From positions 62,001 through 126,000 of the forward strand of contig JAUIRK010000052.1 of the NCBI GenBank assembly GCA_030549495.1: a stretch of DNA of 64,000 bases, read 5' to 3'. The stretch is from Nectonema munidae. Its lineage: Eukaryota; Nematomorpha; Nectonematoida; Nectonematidae. Below are positions 36,401 through 51,400 of this stretch, one piece after another. The number at the start of each line of letters is the position of its first letter. The first letter of the stretch is position 1. The translations under genes were made by a program, and so were the position numbers. The notes beneath the pieces are model-generated. The model did not search any database, was not told the DNA's origin, and saw only the letters and a program-made list of their open reading frames with translations.

Positions 36401-39400
36401 TCCAGAGCCAGGGAAAACTAAAAAGTTATTACTTTAGAATTTTAATTCTGTGTTTAAGTCATATCGATCTTTATTTTTATGTACCGATTTATGACAAGTA
36501 ATGCTGCTCGTTTGCTTCCTTGCTTATGTAGGAAGGGGAAAACGGATTTTTCATTCTTCTATTTATTAAAATACTATAGTTGTTTCCTGTTGTCTGTTTT
36601 ATTCCAACAAATTTGATATAAAGATAATAATCAAATGAAGCCTGGAATTTGATAATTAACTATTTTAATTTTTATATTTTCATAAGCATGGAAGAAATCA
36701 ATGATGCCTCCTCAATGTTTATATCATTTCTTTGTTATACATATTATTATAATCGGCTAAGTTGATGTTAAGTACCATCGTCTCCCCGAATGAGTTGTAT
36801 CAAATCTAACATCTAGCAAAATATGAACAGAAAGTTGAAACTTGTCACATCCATCATTTTCAATTTTTGTAAGATCGTCTCCCCGAGTAAGGTATATCAA
36901 ATCTTACATCTGAAAAAATATGAACAGAAAGTTGAATCTTGTCTGCCTAATCAGTATATGGAAAAGAAACCACCGTAGTATACACGTTGGAGATGACAAA
37001 CAAGTTCTCTACCCGCGTTCAAACGTACAGGTTATGAGAATATGTATATATATATATATATAATATATATATCTTCCATCTGATAAAAAATTGGCTGCTC
37101 ATAACTTTGTAATTTTCTTGAGATTATATTTTTTGTATTTACAATCAAATCAAACTCTATGCAAAATTTCGTTAAGACGTTTTTATTGAAAGTTCATTTT
37201 CTCGAGTTCTTCTTAAAATTTCAATTCTGACAAGCCCCTTGTATGTTACATATACTTTTTTTTCTTTTTGTTGTCTCCGGTGGTCTTGCCAGAACACTGA
37301 TATATAGTGAGGTATTCAGGGCATCCTTAAAATGAAGTATCGACCTTTTATATTTGCTTGCCTTGGAGTTTATTTGAAATATACTAGAAATTCAATGTAA
37401 TACGAATTACCTTTTATATCTCTAACTTCATTAATAACAATCCCATAGTTATAATGATTATCCTTAAAACCCCCCCCCCCCCCCCCCCCCTAAAAACAAT
37501 TTTCTGAATACGCCGTTGTAATATATAAATATATATGAATATTGAGGTATTTCAAAATTTGAATAAGTTCGTTTATATGCAAATTTTAAAGGCACAGTCT
37601 ATTTTTGATTACATTGAGGCCGATGTTAAAATATTGGGACGAAAATGTTCATTTTTTGGAAATAATATATAACAAATCACGACTTTTTTGTGTAATTAAA
37701 ATTTAAAGGCTATTTTTTAAGTTTATTCCAACAGCATGGAAAAGAAAGGCGCCGTAAAGATGATGAGTTTAAACGGCAATCAAATTGTTTTTTGTTCAGT
37801 TATATTTTGTAAATAAAATTTTAAACTAAAAAATTAAGTTTATTTTACTTTATTACCCAATAGCCTCTCCTTTCACATTTCTCCTGAAGAAGAGCGCTTG
37901 CTTGAAATATTGAGAAACAAGTGTAGTGTGTCATTTATAACTTACCTGTAAATTTTGACTACACAATAAAGTCGTAATTTGGCGTATAATTTCATTTACG
38001 TGTCAAAATCGACTTTCCCGTATTCCAATTCGAAAGTAAAAACAATATTTATTTGCAGTAAAATGCATATAAATAATTACCATGTTCTATTGACTTTTCA
38101 TTGACTTCAACTTATGTAAGGATTTTTCAATAAAAATGCTTATTTTCAATACATTTTACTTAGCATAAAATTTCAATACTGCCAATAGATTAATTATATC
38201 ATTCTTGCCAAAATCAATGTTCGCCGCACATATGCAAATAAGCACCGTGAAACATCGATCAAAACTTTGTTAGAAACTTTACTCAATGTGAAGATTGTGC
38301 CATCATGTTGGCATAGTGCTTTGACAAATTTACTTTAAAAATGTACTTGATATTTTGTATAGAATAAAACTTAACCCCGTGTTGTAATTAGTCAATTTAA
38401 AATAATTTTTAAAGATGAGAAGTAAGAGGGCTAACAAAATTTGTATTACTGACGCCATAAGCATACATATCGACGACAAAAAGTTATGCCCACTTGATTT
38501 CCACATCATCTATGCGTACACAAATATGTTCATTTGGGAGATATAAACCCATTCTACCAAACCTCCCTCCCGTTTACAGAAAGGATATTGTTAAGAATCT
38601 AGGAGCTAAAACTAAGTCTAAAACAAGACATGATGAGATCCAGAAAAGACTTGTTAAATCTATTAAAGGAGCTTGAATCTATGTTAATCAAACACCACAA
38701 GGTTATACAGGCAATCTATGGTCATATGGTTGACATAGCCTCACCATATGAACATGGCTCCGAAGCACTTGAAAAAGCTGCTCAGACTAAAATTATAAAA
38801 TATAGTGATATGATCTCCCAACTGAATTTCTCATCGGCTGAGAATAAATATACCTTTCTCCCTTTTAGGATAGGTTCTTTTGGCACGTATTGGGAAGGAA
38901 ATGAAAACACTCCAAATAGGCTAGGAATCTCTCAAAAATATAGGAAACTTATGAGGATTCTTTTAGAAAAAGACGCGATAAATAATAGTTTTAAAATTTG
39001 GAAGAAGTTTCTCTCAGGTTAGGTAAGAACTTTTCCTTAAATTATATGTCTATTAGGTTCATCTCTGACATCAGCAGTTCGACTTACAGTCCTCAATGAC
39101 GTATAGGCTGAAAAATAGAGTAGGTTTAAATCTATGTTAGTTTTATGTTAAGGATTTTTTTGCTTTTCTTCGTCAATATTTCATCACGCTTACAAGTTAT
39201 CGGCATTATGTATGTTGGCTATGGCAGTCAAGATTTAAGCATACAACCAGAGTGAATATACATAAAAAAGTTTAAAATCAAAACACAGATAAAACCTTAA
39301 TTCGTATTGGCGTTTAAGATGTAAAACTTTTTGTTGGTAGAGATCATAGGCGGTTTTATCTTCTGGATGCGGACCAAAATCTTTACCCTGAGACCACAAT

Positions 39401-42400
39401 TCAAATCGCTCTGGTTGAAACTCTTTCACAAAAGGATCCATACTAATCCTTACCATATCATTGCTGCAAGAACACTAAAATAATCTAAGATGTTAGGCGC
39501 ATTCTTTCTTTGAAAAGGAAATGGTGTACAAGGACGGCACGCTTTCCGTACTCAATCCAACGTTCGGAGGCAAAATTGGTGGATTCGGCAAAATTGAATC
39601 CAAGATTGTAGCCAGCGTGATAGCCGAATGGAAAAGTGATCATGAATTCACCTTGGCACTGAGTGATCTTAGAAATTAAAGGAATTAAATATGTAAATAC
39701 ATTTAAGAAAAAAGATTGAATTCAGGATTCATAAAAACCAAAATTTGTAAATCTTTCTATATCTCATCCAGATTGAGTTTATTTATATATAGTACAAGGC
39801 AGTAGACAAAGGCAGGCCAGCAGAGGGAGCTCTAAATTTATTATAAAGATTTTAAGCATCATGCTTTATGCAGAACATTAAACAGTATGGCAAAATAAAA
39901 ATAAACGTTTTGAACTTTAAAATAATTTTGTTTCAAAACACTGCATCTCTAGCACTAACTTGATGAGCAAAACTCATTTTTATAAACTTTATTGAAATAT
40001 TTTCTAAGTAGCCTCCTTTCAACACTTCAAATCCCCCATCCCTAAACGAAGCAATCGCTATAGTTCTGATGATGTGTTGCACATGAGAATCTGGTAAGAA
40101 TGCCAATTATACCATTACAAATACCAATAGCCATATGTACCGAGTCAAATGCGAATGATGCCAAATGGGGTTGTGGAGTCAGAGGGAAAATATCCGATTC
40201 CCACAACAAGTGCTTACAAAAATCCAACTCCAAATCTGTCTCCATGCACCCCCGAACGGGAACCTCGTGTACTGTTTTATAACGAATGAAAACTTTCCTT
40301 GATTGGTGCCCTTGTAGTTGCGTGATTGGCGCGATTGTCTCGGTATAGATGATGATTGGCACTTGTCACAGTAGAATTGGCAATCATAACAGATTTTTAT
40401 CTGTGCAACCACATGTATCTAGAAAACAATTAAGGTTATCGAATTCTGTTAAGAGGCTTTGATAGAGAATGCTAGAAGCAAGAACATAAAGAACGTTAAA
40501 ATTTAGTTATAAAATAGAGAAAAGCAGGAGAATTAAAAGTTAAAACAGGTGGCTAAGGCCTTTGGAAGCATCCGGTCCCCTAACATTTTTTATACAAGAT
40601 AAAATTATTTAAGATTCATTAGCTTTCTTTCTTTCTCCTTTTTTCTTCTTAGGATTTATATTTATCGTTTCAAGTGTATAATAAACGTGAATCTGGTTTA
40701 AAATAAAATACGTTTTAATTTTTTAATAACGTGAAAATTTTGTCTTAAAAAATAAGATTTTGATGAAGAAAGATAAATAGTTTTATTATATGCTAAAAAG
40801 ATATTGAATCAAAAAATTTCAATGAATGAAATTTAACTTTAAAATTATTTTAAATAGTAAAAAAATATATTGTTCATTTCTTTAAAACTTTTGTGTTTGT
40901 TATTTTAAGTATTAGCCATTTTATTATACCATGCGTCCCAAAGGTGCACACATATTTAAATACGGCCTTTCTACGAAAAATTTTGCTCACTCCTGATCTA
41001 AACGATTCTATAACATCTTTAACGCATTAAGTCCCAATGCTCCCATTTGGGAACATAAGTAATTTCATCTTCGTCTGCTTTTTTCAATGACTTTGAATAT
41101 AAATCGTCTGTGTTTTTTTAGATATCGTCTGATTTATATGCTACTTAACCCAAATACAACTAACGTCACCTATAGGTGACACTTTTTAAATAAAATCGTC
41201 TGCGTTTATCAATGCATTTTAATACAAATCTTCTGTTTTACATGATATATTCTGATTATACTTATTGTAAACTGAGTATGCTGTGTTTTTGACTAAAATG
41301 GGAAATTTTGTATGCAAATAAAGCTAAAATGTTGTCTCATTTGTTTATCTTTCCTTTACGTATAAATTTTTGGTATCATTGCAAAAATGGGAAAATTTGT
41401 AGATGAACAATTAAATCAGGAGCACACATCCGGGGGGGGGGGTGAAAAAGCATTTGGGTAAACCAATAATTTTGAATTTTTCCAATGTTATACCTTTTCT
41501 ATTTCATTAAAAGACATGTCTGGTTTGTGAGTAGACATTCCACATTACTTCATTTGTTTTACGGTTAAGTTTCAGACACAAATTGCTTTAAAATAAAATT
41601 TAAAAATTATATTAAAAAAACCCCCCCCCCCCCCCCCCCTCTCAATTTTAAGAATGTGCGTCCCTGAACTTTAAATCTACTAGAAATTCGCCTTACTGAG
41701 GGTTTTTTAGACGTAATAAGAAAATAATAATATATAAGAGGTTTTTTGTCGCCTCTTACAAGATAACTCAAATAACTTCCTACAATCGTGTTCTCTCCTA
41801 TTTTCACTTCACGCCTGAAAAAGGCTTGATGAGGCGAAATATTATTAGATTTAACTTTTCATTAGTGTGAATTATTGGTTCCAAATTTCCGATGACCCTT
41901 CAACACCATTTCGTTTATCTTTTATTTTTAAATGTCAATTTTTTTATAATTTTAGGCTAGCTTTGATCGCTATAGTGATGACAACTTTAGAAAGGAAACT
42001 GACTAATAACACTTTCACCTGAGCATACACACACATCTCTCTCTCCTGGTCCCAACCAAAGCTGCTCGGTCGTCACTGGTATGGTGATAACAAGATATCT
42101 GCCAGTGGAGGCCAGGTACAACACCTTTCACCAGAGAACGAAATCTCTTGATTGGAAAAATGTTGTTAGGAAAAAAATAGAACCTTATTGAAAGGAATCG
42201 AGTATTTCTTCAAAACACTCGGTGAAATGATCGTCATTTTGTGTCGTAAGAAGCCTTTGCACCCCTTCAAACTTGCAGGAAAAAAGTTTTGAGCCAATCT
42301 CTCTAGTCGTCTACCTTCAGAGGGTGGAATTGAGTACCATGCTTTTGGCATTCCATGATGCACGTAATTAATACTGTATAAGTCGATGTCTTCGGTGTGC

Positions 42401-45400
42401 CAAGCAAAAGATGTCTTCCACATGCCTATCAAAAATGCCCTTATGAAAAAGTAAACGCAGCCTCACTTTACTTCTCAAACGCGTACATATAAAAGGAATG
42501 GACAGCTGCTAAACCTGTCTCTCCAAAAAAGCTTTCCAAGTGGCGTTGCGTTAAAGGCGTGAAAATAGCAATTAAAATGAACTAAATAAAACATTTGATT
42601 GAATAGTAAATGAAGACTTTTGGGAATTTTATAATCGAATAAGCTTAGGACTTCATTATGTAATTATTATTTTTTTATGTACTCTAGCCATATGTAGAAG
42701 CCTACAAAAAGCCAGCAGTACCTTGGATTTTTTGCGGGTTGGCTGAAATTACACTGGTTTATCGCTGCTGCTGCTGCGAAAGTGTAACAAAATTCTACAC
42801 TTTTCCCTGAGAGTATTTGCTTTTATGGAAATACTCTCTCAGTTTAAACAAAGCCTTGTTTTTAACTGATAGATTATACTCATATAAAGATAGTATAATC
42901 TAGGGGCTAACAACAACAACAACAACAACTTCATTATGTATTTTGCAACCACCCTCATTCCCCTATTACAAAGTTGGTGTTCAAAGATAAATAAAGAAAA
43001 ATGAATAAACAATGAGTTTATTCTCTAAAATCTCAAATTAACCCATTAAGTCCCAATGATCCCATTTGGGAACATAAGTAATTTCATCTTCGTCTGCTTT
43101 TTTCAATGACTTTGAATATAAATCGGTTGCGTTTTTTTAAATATCGTCTGATTTCTATAGTACTTAATGGGTTAAAAAAAGATGCAAGATTCAACTTTTG
43201 GACAGTTTTGGACCTTTTTTTTAAATTGAGATTTTAAAGAATAAACTTACTGCCTACTTCGTTTTCTTTATTACAATTTTAGTCAACCAAAACTAAACGA
43301 AGAAAATCAAAAATTAAAGTTTCATAAGAATATTAAGCTACAAAATTAAATAAAAACTTAAAAAGAAGGAGATGTAAATAAATTTAATACTTAGAAAGAG
43401 TTAAACGATGAAAATCATTGTCCACAAAAAATTCAGACGCGCGTGCGCATCCTTAAAATTAGGAGGGCAACTTTTTTTTAAAATAATTTTCAAAATTTAT
43501 TATAAAAGAAATTTTGTTCAATGAACACATCACTAGTATTACCTGTAGGCTCTCAATCCCACCAAAACTGCACTAATTTTATCAAGTCAAATAACCTTGT
43601 TAGTAATTCTGATTGCATCACTACCTTCTAGTTAAGTGATTTTCAAACGGGAGTCCGTGGTGACAAAGGGGATCGCCAGGCAGTTAAACAGCATCTACAT
43701 TTCTAAATCCCTGGAAATCAAGCACTCGAGTTCAGTAAACAAAACTATTGACTGAACGATCGCACAAATACAGGTTTGATAAAATAGAAGCGTTTTGCAA
43801 AATATTATGTGTGGTTTGAAAGCATTCTATTTCAAAAAATATCTATTGTCAAAAAGTCCCAAAACATAGGAGAACAGTTGCTATTACGTTGATGAAAAGA
43901 TATCATAATGCAAATGATAAGAAGTTATGAACTTGAAAAGTTGAAGCATATCTTTCTGTGAAACGATACCGTTAGAAGACTAATATGAGAGATATGTTAT
44001 CACATCACCGTTAAAAGGCTAATAGGAGAGAATCATTTGGAATTCGGTTTTCATCGATGGAATACATGTAATTTTAAGAGTAGATAAATCTTAGATACTT
44101 TTTTCTTTGATTCATTTATTTCTGTTATTTTATATTTCTATAATATTGATAAACCAAAGAAGGAAACAATAAAAGTATTGTAAAATAGGGGATAAGATTT
44201 CGACAACCTGTTCGTAATCATTTTTTTTAGTTTTAGCGCATTTAAGGGCGTGAGGAAGGTTGGTTAGATACGGGGTTTCGATAACTCAATATCTTGGGTT
44301 CGATCCCGTATCAAGCCTACTTTCCTCATAGTTCGATACAAGCAGTATCAATTGTGCCTTCTCGATGAAAATACCCCACGTTACCCTTACCTTTCAGCAC
44401 ATCCTAATTTTTTTCTAGCTACGGGCTTGCATACGAGTTATGTTCTAATATTCGAAATTGTGTGTTCTCTTGTATTTCAGCATCATCACTAATAGAACAT
44501 TCTGTGAAAGACCGGTTTCAGCTCTTATATGTATTTTCTTTGAAAAATGTCTCCGATCTTCTTTCCAATAAAAAATTTTACTTGTACGACGATGATCAAC
44601 ACATATAGTATTCAAGTAGCACACAATTATTGAAAAAAGAAATGTATTTATAACATGTGGAATTCGATATTTTGAAGGAATAGGAGTAGGCGTTTGGTAT
44701 CCAATAAAATAAAAGTCGGATTCTTTAAGTATTATTTTTCGATATAATTAAATAAAATATTTTTTCATTTTTGTATCAGTATTTGGAGGGGGCTTTTTTA
44801 ATTGAAATCGGAAGTGAGAGTTGGCGTTAAGTAGTATATTAAGTTTGTTGAATCGTAGTGGGATATTTTCGCTTCGACTTCGCAACTAATAAGGCAAAGT
44901 AGGCGGTAGCTTTTACATTAAAGATTTGGTAAATTTACCAACTTTATTAAAAATAGGCATCCCATCATTATATTATATATATACACACGTAAAGGTAGCG
45001 TAGGGTTTATCATCGAGAAGGCACAATTGCGCAGCTTGTATCGAACTATGATGAAAGGAGGCTTGATGCAGAATCGCACGCAAGACCTTGAGTTATCGAA
45101 ACTCAGCGTCCAACGAACCTTACTCGCGACCCCTTTTGTCTCTTGTTATATATAACCATATATAATCCAAACATTTCATTAACTGTTTATTAGACAATAC
45201 AGAAATATTTTCTACGTTATCTCCTATTTTTCATTCTTCTTTCAAAAAAAGAGTCGAGAATATTTACGAAATCTTCAATCCGCGCATATGCATTAGATTT
45301 AGTAATGACGAAAAAAAGACAGAAAGAAACACACCAAAGTAGAGGTAGGCAGAATTGACGCCTTCAATGGTGATGTTATAATTCTTTTGGATGAGATCGA

Positions 45401-48400
45401 GTATTGAGTGGAGGCGATTGATGTTGAATACGTCTACATCATCGTCATATATCGAGCCTGAAACATCAGCCCCGTATATCGCTTGATTGAAAGTAATGTT
45501 ATTCCAGTACTTTCTTTCCAAGTCATCGTAGTCGTAGAATGAAGGAGTGCGATATCTAAACGCAATAAAATCAAAATTTAGTGTAACGTGAAAGAAGATG
45601 TGGATGCTTAGAATATGTAGTAATATTATCATTTTATGTAAGTTACATTCCTAGGGTATTCAATAAAGATAGGTGTTTTACTGTACTTTGAAAAAATTCT
45701 CAAATATATTGTATGTTCACGTTTTGCTTTTAACCCATTTATGACCAATGTTCCCAAAGGGAAAGCAGACGAATTTCTACTTTACATGGAATTTAATAGG
45801 AATTACTAAAGTCGTCTGCTTTGCTTGGTCTTAAATGGGTTAAAGTTTGATTTATTCCGAAAATTTTTAGTTCGCCAATTTTCTAGCAATAAAGTTACAA
45901 CAATAAAATTAAATCTGGAATTATATTTTAGCTGTATACTTCTACCAGACATCTATATTATTGTTATACTTTAATGCAAACAAAAAAGTTGGTGCAACAT
46001 AACCCTTAGAGTGTAAAGATAGATGTAATGATAAGTATTTATAATTTAAACCAGCGAAAAGCGCAGCCCATATGTGCCGTCTGAAATGTTTTTATGGCAC
46101 ACTTGCCCCATCTGACAATTTAAAATTTTTTATAAGTATTTTACGTAAAGTTTGCAAAATGCCAGCTCAAACATGAAAATTTTGTGAAATTAAATTAAAA
46201 AGGATTGAAATCATGCAAGATAACTGCGAGTAATTAAAAAGTATATTTTTGCCTAAGAACATTGAATGAGAAATAGGTATTTGCAATTTACTACTATGCT
46301 TTCAAAAAAGATACACAACCGAATTTTATTGTGGGCCGCTAAATCTTATGTAGACTTCAATTTGGCTCATAATTCAAAATTGGACAGACTAGGGTTTGCA
46401 TAAGTATCGAAAATTAGGAACCGGTAACGATACCGAAAAAAACTTACAAAACCCGGAAATCCCGTTTTCAAGCGGTTCCTAAGGAGATATATAGACAGCA
46501 AAAAGATGCAATGAAATTGACGTTTTTGATTTATTATAAACAGATGTACACTTTTTCTTTCTATATCATTATCATTAAAATGGTTCTATAAGAAAAGTGT
46601 GCAAACGACAAAAGTGTGCAGCAGAGAAAAAAAAGAAAAAGAAACTCTTTTGTCGTTTGCACACTTTTTCCGTTACCATTAAAATGAGATGACAATGAAA
46701 AAAAGATTTTATATGAATGAAGTGCAGTAAAGTTTTATGCAAAGAATTGCATAGTGAAATAAATCAATTACAGCTAAGTTATTCTCGGAACCGGGAATAC
46801 TTTTCGGTTCCGAGACGGTTCCCAAATTTTTAGAACCGGAAACGTCCCGGTATTTCAGAACCATGCTTTTTATAAGCGAATACATTAGACTGTATAACAA
46901 TAATTCTAATACAATGCCTCTTATTTCTTAATTATTGAGAGGGAATTATGTAAAGCAAAATTAGTAATCGCCTGATGAGGTGGCATAAAAACGAGAATCT
47001 GGTATGACTTGCAATTATTATTATCCATGTACATATGATTGATTTACATTTGCAGCGTTACAATTTGCTAAAACTTGCACTCATGACAAAGCAAGTTCGT
47101 GTGATTGAATATGCAAATTTTGATTCATTCTGCTATATTAATAATATAAAAGGACTAGCAGGTCATGTGGTCGTTTCTCGCCATGTTGGTAAATTAAGAT
47201 TGAAACGACGACGAGACAGACTAGTTTTAAGTATCGTTGATAAAGATAATCGGGTCTTTTCGTTTAGACTTTATACGGCCACATCAAGTAATCACCATTT
47301 CGTCTGCCTTTTATAGTTAATTATATTTATTTATTAATTTATTAATTAGTTATTAATATTATAGCAACCAGGACATAACTATAAAAGGCAGACGAAATGT
47401 TGATTACTTGATGTGGCCGTCAAAACGAAAAGACCCTAATAATCCATTTTGAGGTGAGTAGCTATTTTAAATTACTTTTTTATTATAAACTTTGATTGAT
47501 TTTTATCAAAAAATATTACGCCTACTATTGAATTAACGATTCTCCTTTTTGACAGGTTTTGATTGATTTTAAAAAGAAATAAACACCATAATTGAATGGA
47601 AAATAGCTGAAAATATTTAAAATAAAATTAAAATTCATTTCTATAGGAACATATTTGAAATATAAAATTATTTTAAATATCGTTGATAAAAAAAATCAAT
47701 TTTGAGATTAGTAGCTATTTTAAATCACTTTTTTCAGGACTTTGATTGATTTTAATCAAAAAATATGATCAGAATTCACAATATGAGAATTGGGTAAGAT
47801 ATGATAAATATAAATGTCAAAAATTATATTAGAACCGATGAAGATGCTTCCAGGGACACACAAAGAGACAGACAGACAGACGCTAAGCTATTCTATAAAA
47901 GAAAGGATAGTGCGATTTTTCCGTTAAACAGATTGAGGCATCGTTTTTGGAAAAGTAATCGCGGGCTCTTCTTCTTGAATGAATTTGCCCTGAAGATCTT
48001 AATTTTGTGGTTCACTCGTGAATTGAAAAAATATTTGGCAACTCCGACTACACTTATTTGTAATTTTTGCGACTGCAAATTCATTTATGTATTACTTTTT
48101 TGGATTAATGACTGCATCTATAAATAAATTTTGCAACTTTGACTTTAAAAATGTACAATTATGGAACATCAACTACTTATCTGTTTCAAGTATTATAAAT
48201 CCCCAAAAAGTGTGATGGCATGAACCATATTTCAAGGTGGTTTATGAATGTTGTCATTGAAACATTTTTTGAATTTTAGACATTTCTGCTTTGTGTTTCA
48301 AGCAAATATTTGATCTATTTTCTTCAACATAATTTACCAACATGTTCTATTGGTCTGTATTTGTAGTTTAGTTTCTTTCTTGCATTAACTTCATAAAGAT

Positions 48401-51400
48401 TTTTAAATTATCGTCTAAAAACTTTTTATCTAAGACAAAACAATACGATTCATAAACAGAATTTACTCTATTTTTTTTCTAAAGGTATTTGATTTAAAAT
48501 TTTTTACTAGGAACTTTCTACTCATAAACCGAGTCTTGCTCATTTAGAAGCAAATTTTAATGTAAAATAAAAAACTTCATTCTTTAATTTTATTGAATTT
48601 TCCTGCCTTTTTTATAGGTTGCAAAAATACAATCGAATAGTCGAAATAATTATTACGACTCCGACTTCCTCCTTCTCAAAAGGTGAAGCTCCACGGACTA
48701 CGACTGCATGCCCGTGATAGTGAGCAATTGTGCTCGAAAGAGTTAAAACCACTCAAAAGATAGAGATATATAGAATATTCGCATCGGCCAAATTTTTCAC
48801 CTCCTCTTAACATCCTCATCCGCATATCATTTAGGTTTCAGCATTCGCAATAACATCCGTATCCGAAATCTTCCAAACATTTTTCTTTTTTCTATATACC
48901 GCAGTTTTTTCAGAATTTTTCTGTTTACTTTATCCAAAATTATAAGTATTTCTTTATGATCGACGGATACAAAAAATTTCACATCCGGTACATCCCTATC
49001 AAAAGGCTAAAAATTTCATTGCTCTAATTCTGATTATTAATTGAATAACTAGATAAAATGGTAAATAGATATCAGTCTTTTTATGGGAAAAAGTTGCCGA
49101 TTCCTTTCGAATACAGAGAAATGAATAAAAATTTGCTTGTTGAATACCACAAAATCTTGTGAATGAATATTTTTCTTATTAGAATTGCCAATTGTAGCAA
49201 CTGGTGAGACCAGACTCTCATTTTTGCCACAAGATATGATATTCATTCCTGTTTATTTATACTCTGCTTTTGATAAAGAGTTCCTACTCTTTATTCATTT
49301 CATTATATAAAGTGTTCAGCTTTTTGACATTTATTTTGAAATATAGAATGACACAAAATACGCAATAAGAGAACAGAGTTTTTAGGGCATATTCCTACGC
49401 TTCCAAAAGCATAACCGATACTAACAGAGAACCAATATATATTAAATATACACATATTCATTCACATACGCAATCTTGAAAGGGCTAGAATATTGAAGGC
49501 ATCAAGCTAGATGGGATACATTTCGTCAGAAGTAGTAACTCTATATGAATTTAAAAATGCATAATATCAGGCTTTTGTAAGAGATGGCGTAAAAAAGAGG
49601 AAAATTTTGAATTAGAGATTATTACTGGATAAAAGGCAAACTTGGAAACTGAAAAAAGGGATACAATATCACTATCATAGAATTTATGTTAAAGTGTACA
49701 CGTTTTGAAGAATGTTTTAATGAATACTTTTGAGTGAAAGACAATGCCTTGTACTCCTGTACCGTCATTTTCTTTTGCTGTATGTTATATTGAGTGTATA
49801 TTCCATCGCGCCCCGTTACCATTTGGGAGATTGGAGCCGGAATTTCCATGTCAACTAACTCATAATCTCTTCGCGTTGCTCTCCATTCAGCAGGAGGAAT
49901 GATCTAAAAATTTAATGCAGAATACCATTATGATGAATCTACTTTAGAAAAATAAAATCCACTGACAAATGCCAGAGTTTTACGAAGTCCCCATAAACTG
50001 GAAAATATAGGTTTAGTTTAGAAAGGGGGAAACAAGATAGTAAAAAAGAACAAAAATAAATTCATTGCTAACAAAAGAAAAATCTTTGCAAGATGAATCT
50101 TTGCCAACTTTCAAAAATTTACGATTACATGTAAGCTCGAAACTGCAAAGATAAATCTATTTAAAATCTTTTTTAAAAACATTGAATAGACAGAGGAGGT
50201 ATCGAAAGAAGTGTTAAATGGGATATATATATATATATATATATATTGATCAAGTAGGGGACATTCCTGAAGCTGAAGCCTATCCTTAACCCTTTCGTGA
50301 CCAGAAAAATCAGACGATATTTATTAAAAAGCAGAAGATTCATATACAAAACTATTTAAAAAAGCAGACGAAGGTAAACTGGTTTTGTTTATGTATATCA
50401 GGGGTCGGCTAATGACGGCACGCGTGCCAAACTTGGCACGCCAAGCAATTTTCAGTGGCACACAAAAATTCTAAGTTTTACAATTAAATTTTTTCATCTA
50501 CACACAAAGTAAAATAAATTTTTAAGCAGTTTTTATAATAGATCTTAAAGGCAATCAAATGTGCTTTTAACTACGCGCAACCATTTTTATTTAGTATTGT
50601 GCCGATTGAAAAGTTGGCTAAAGTTATCAAAGAGTCAAGCACTCATTACTGATATAATTTTTTATTTCTAATTATAAGTTTACTTATTATTGTATCTTTA
50701 TGTAAATTTGTATATAAATGTTAAATTAATTTTAAAACAATTATGTTGATCTTGGTTTGGATAAATATACATATGAGATTGGCACTTGAGATGATTTGAA
50801 AAATATTAAGTTGGCACGCCGTTAGCATAATGTTGCCGACTCCTGTCATATATGATACACTGGTCACGAAAGTGTAGGCGTGTTGAGGCTTGTCAGGAAG
50901 CGGGTTTCAATATCTTGGGTTCGAATCACAGCGTTTTCCACCTCCACTACACATAGTTCGATACCGGCGGAACAAATTGAGGTTTTTCGATGAAAACTTT
51001 CCATGATACATTTATTTTTAAAATGTTTCAGAAAACGTAAAACTTTTTCCAACATGCAGAATGAAGGAAAAAAAGATGAAGAAACATGATAACTTTTCGT
51101 TTAGATCAAAAAAGAAATGAAAAAAATTATGTCCTCCTGGTGAGACACGTAAATATAATAGTTTTAAATTTAATAAAAGTCGTCGAGAAATACTCGATAA
51201 AATAATAACGCCAAAATAGAGAGGATTTTTAGTCTAAATCAGGGATAGGAAATTCGCGGTACGTAAAATCTTTCTATGTGGACCTCGTTCTATCTTAAAA
51301 TTTAAATTTTTTTTATTTAAAATTATTTTTCATAAACTTTTCAAAATTTCAGCTCAAAGACATGAACGTTTTGTCACGTTTTAAAACAACTTCAAGAACT

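Noticed and set aside
36274-36501. 75-codon plus-strand frame with several cysteines
   Set aside because: No splice-consistent neighbours or known cysteine pattern; half of it is hydrophobic AT-driven sequence.
47035-47316. 93-codon plus-strand frame
   Set aside because: Its 3' third is an arm of the fold-back element and the rest belongs to a local duplication; no protein similarity recognised.
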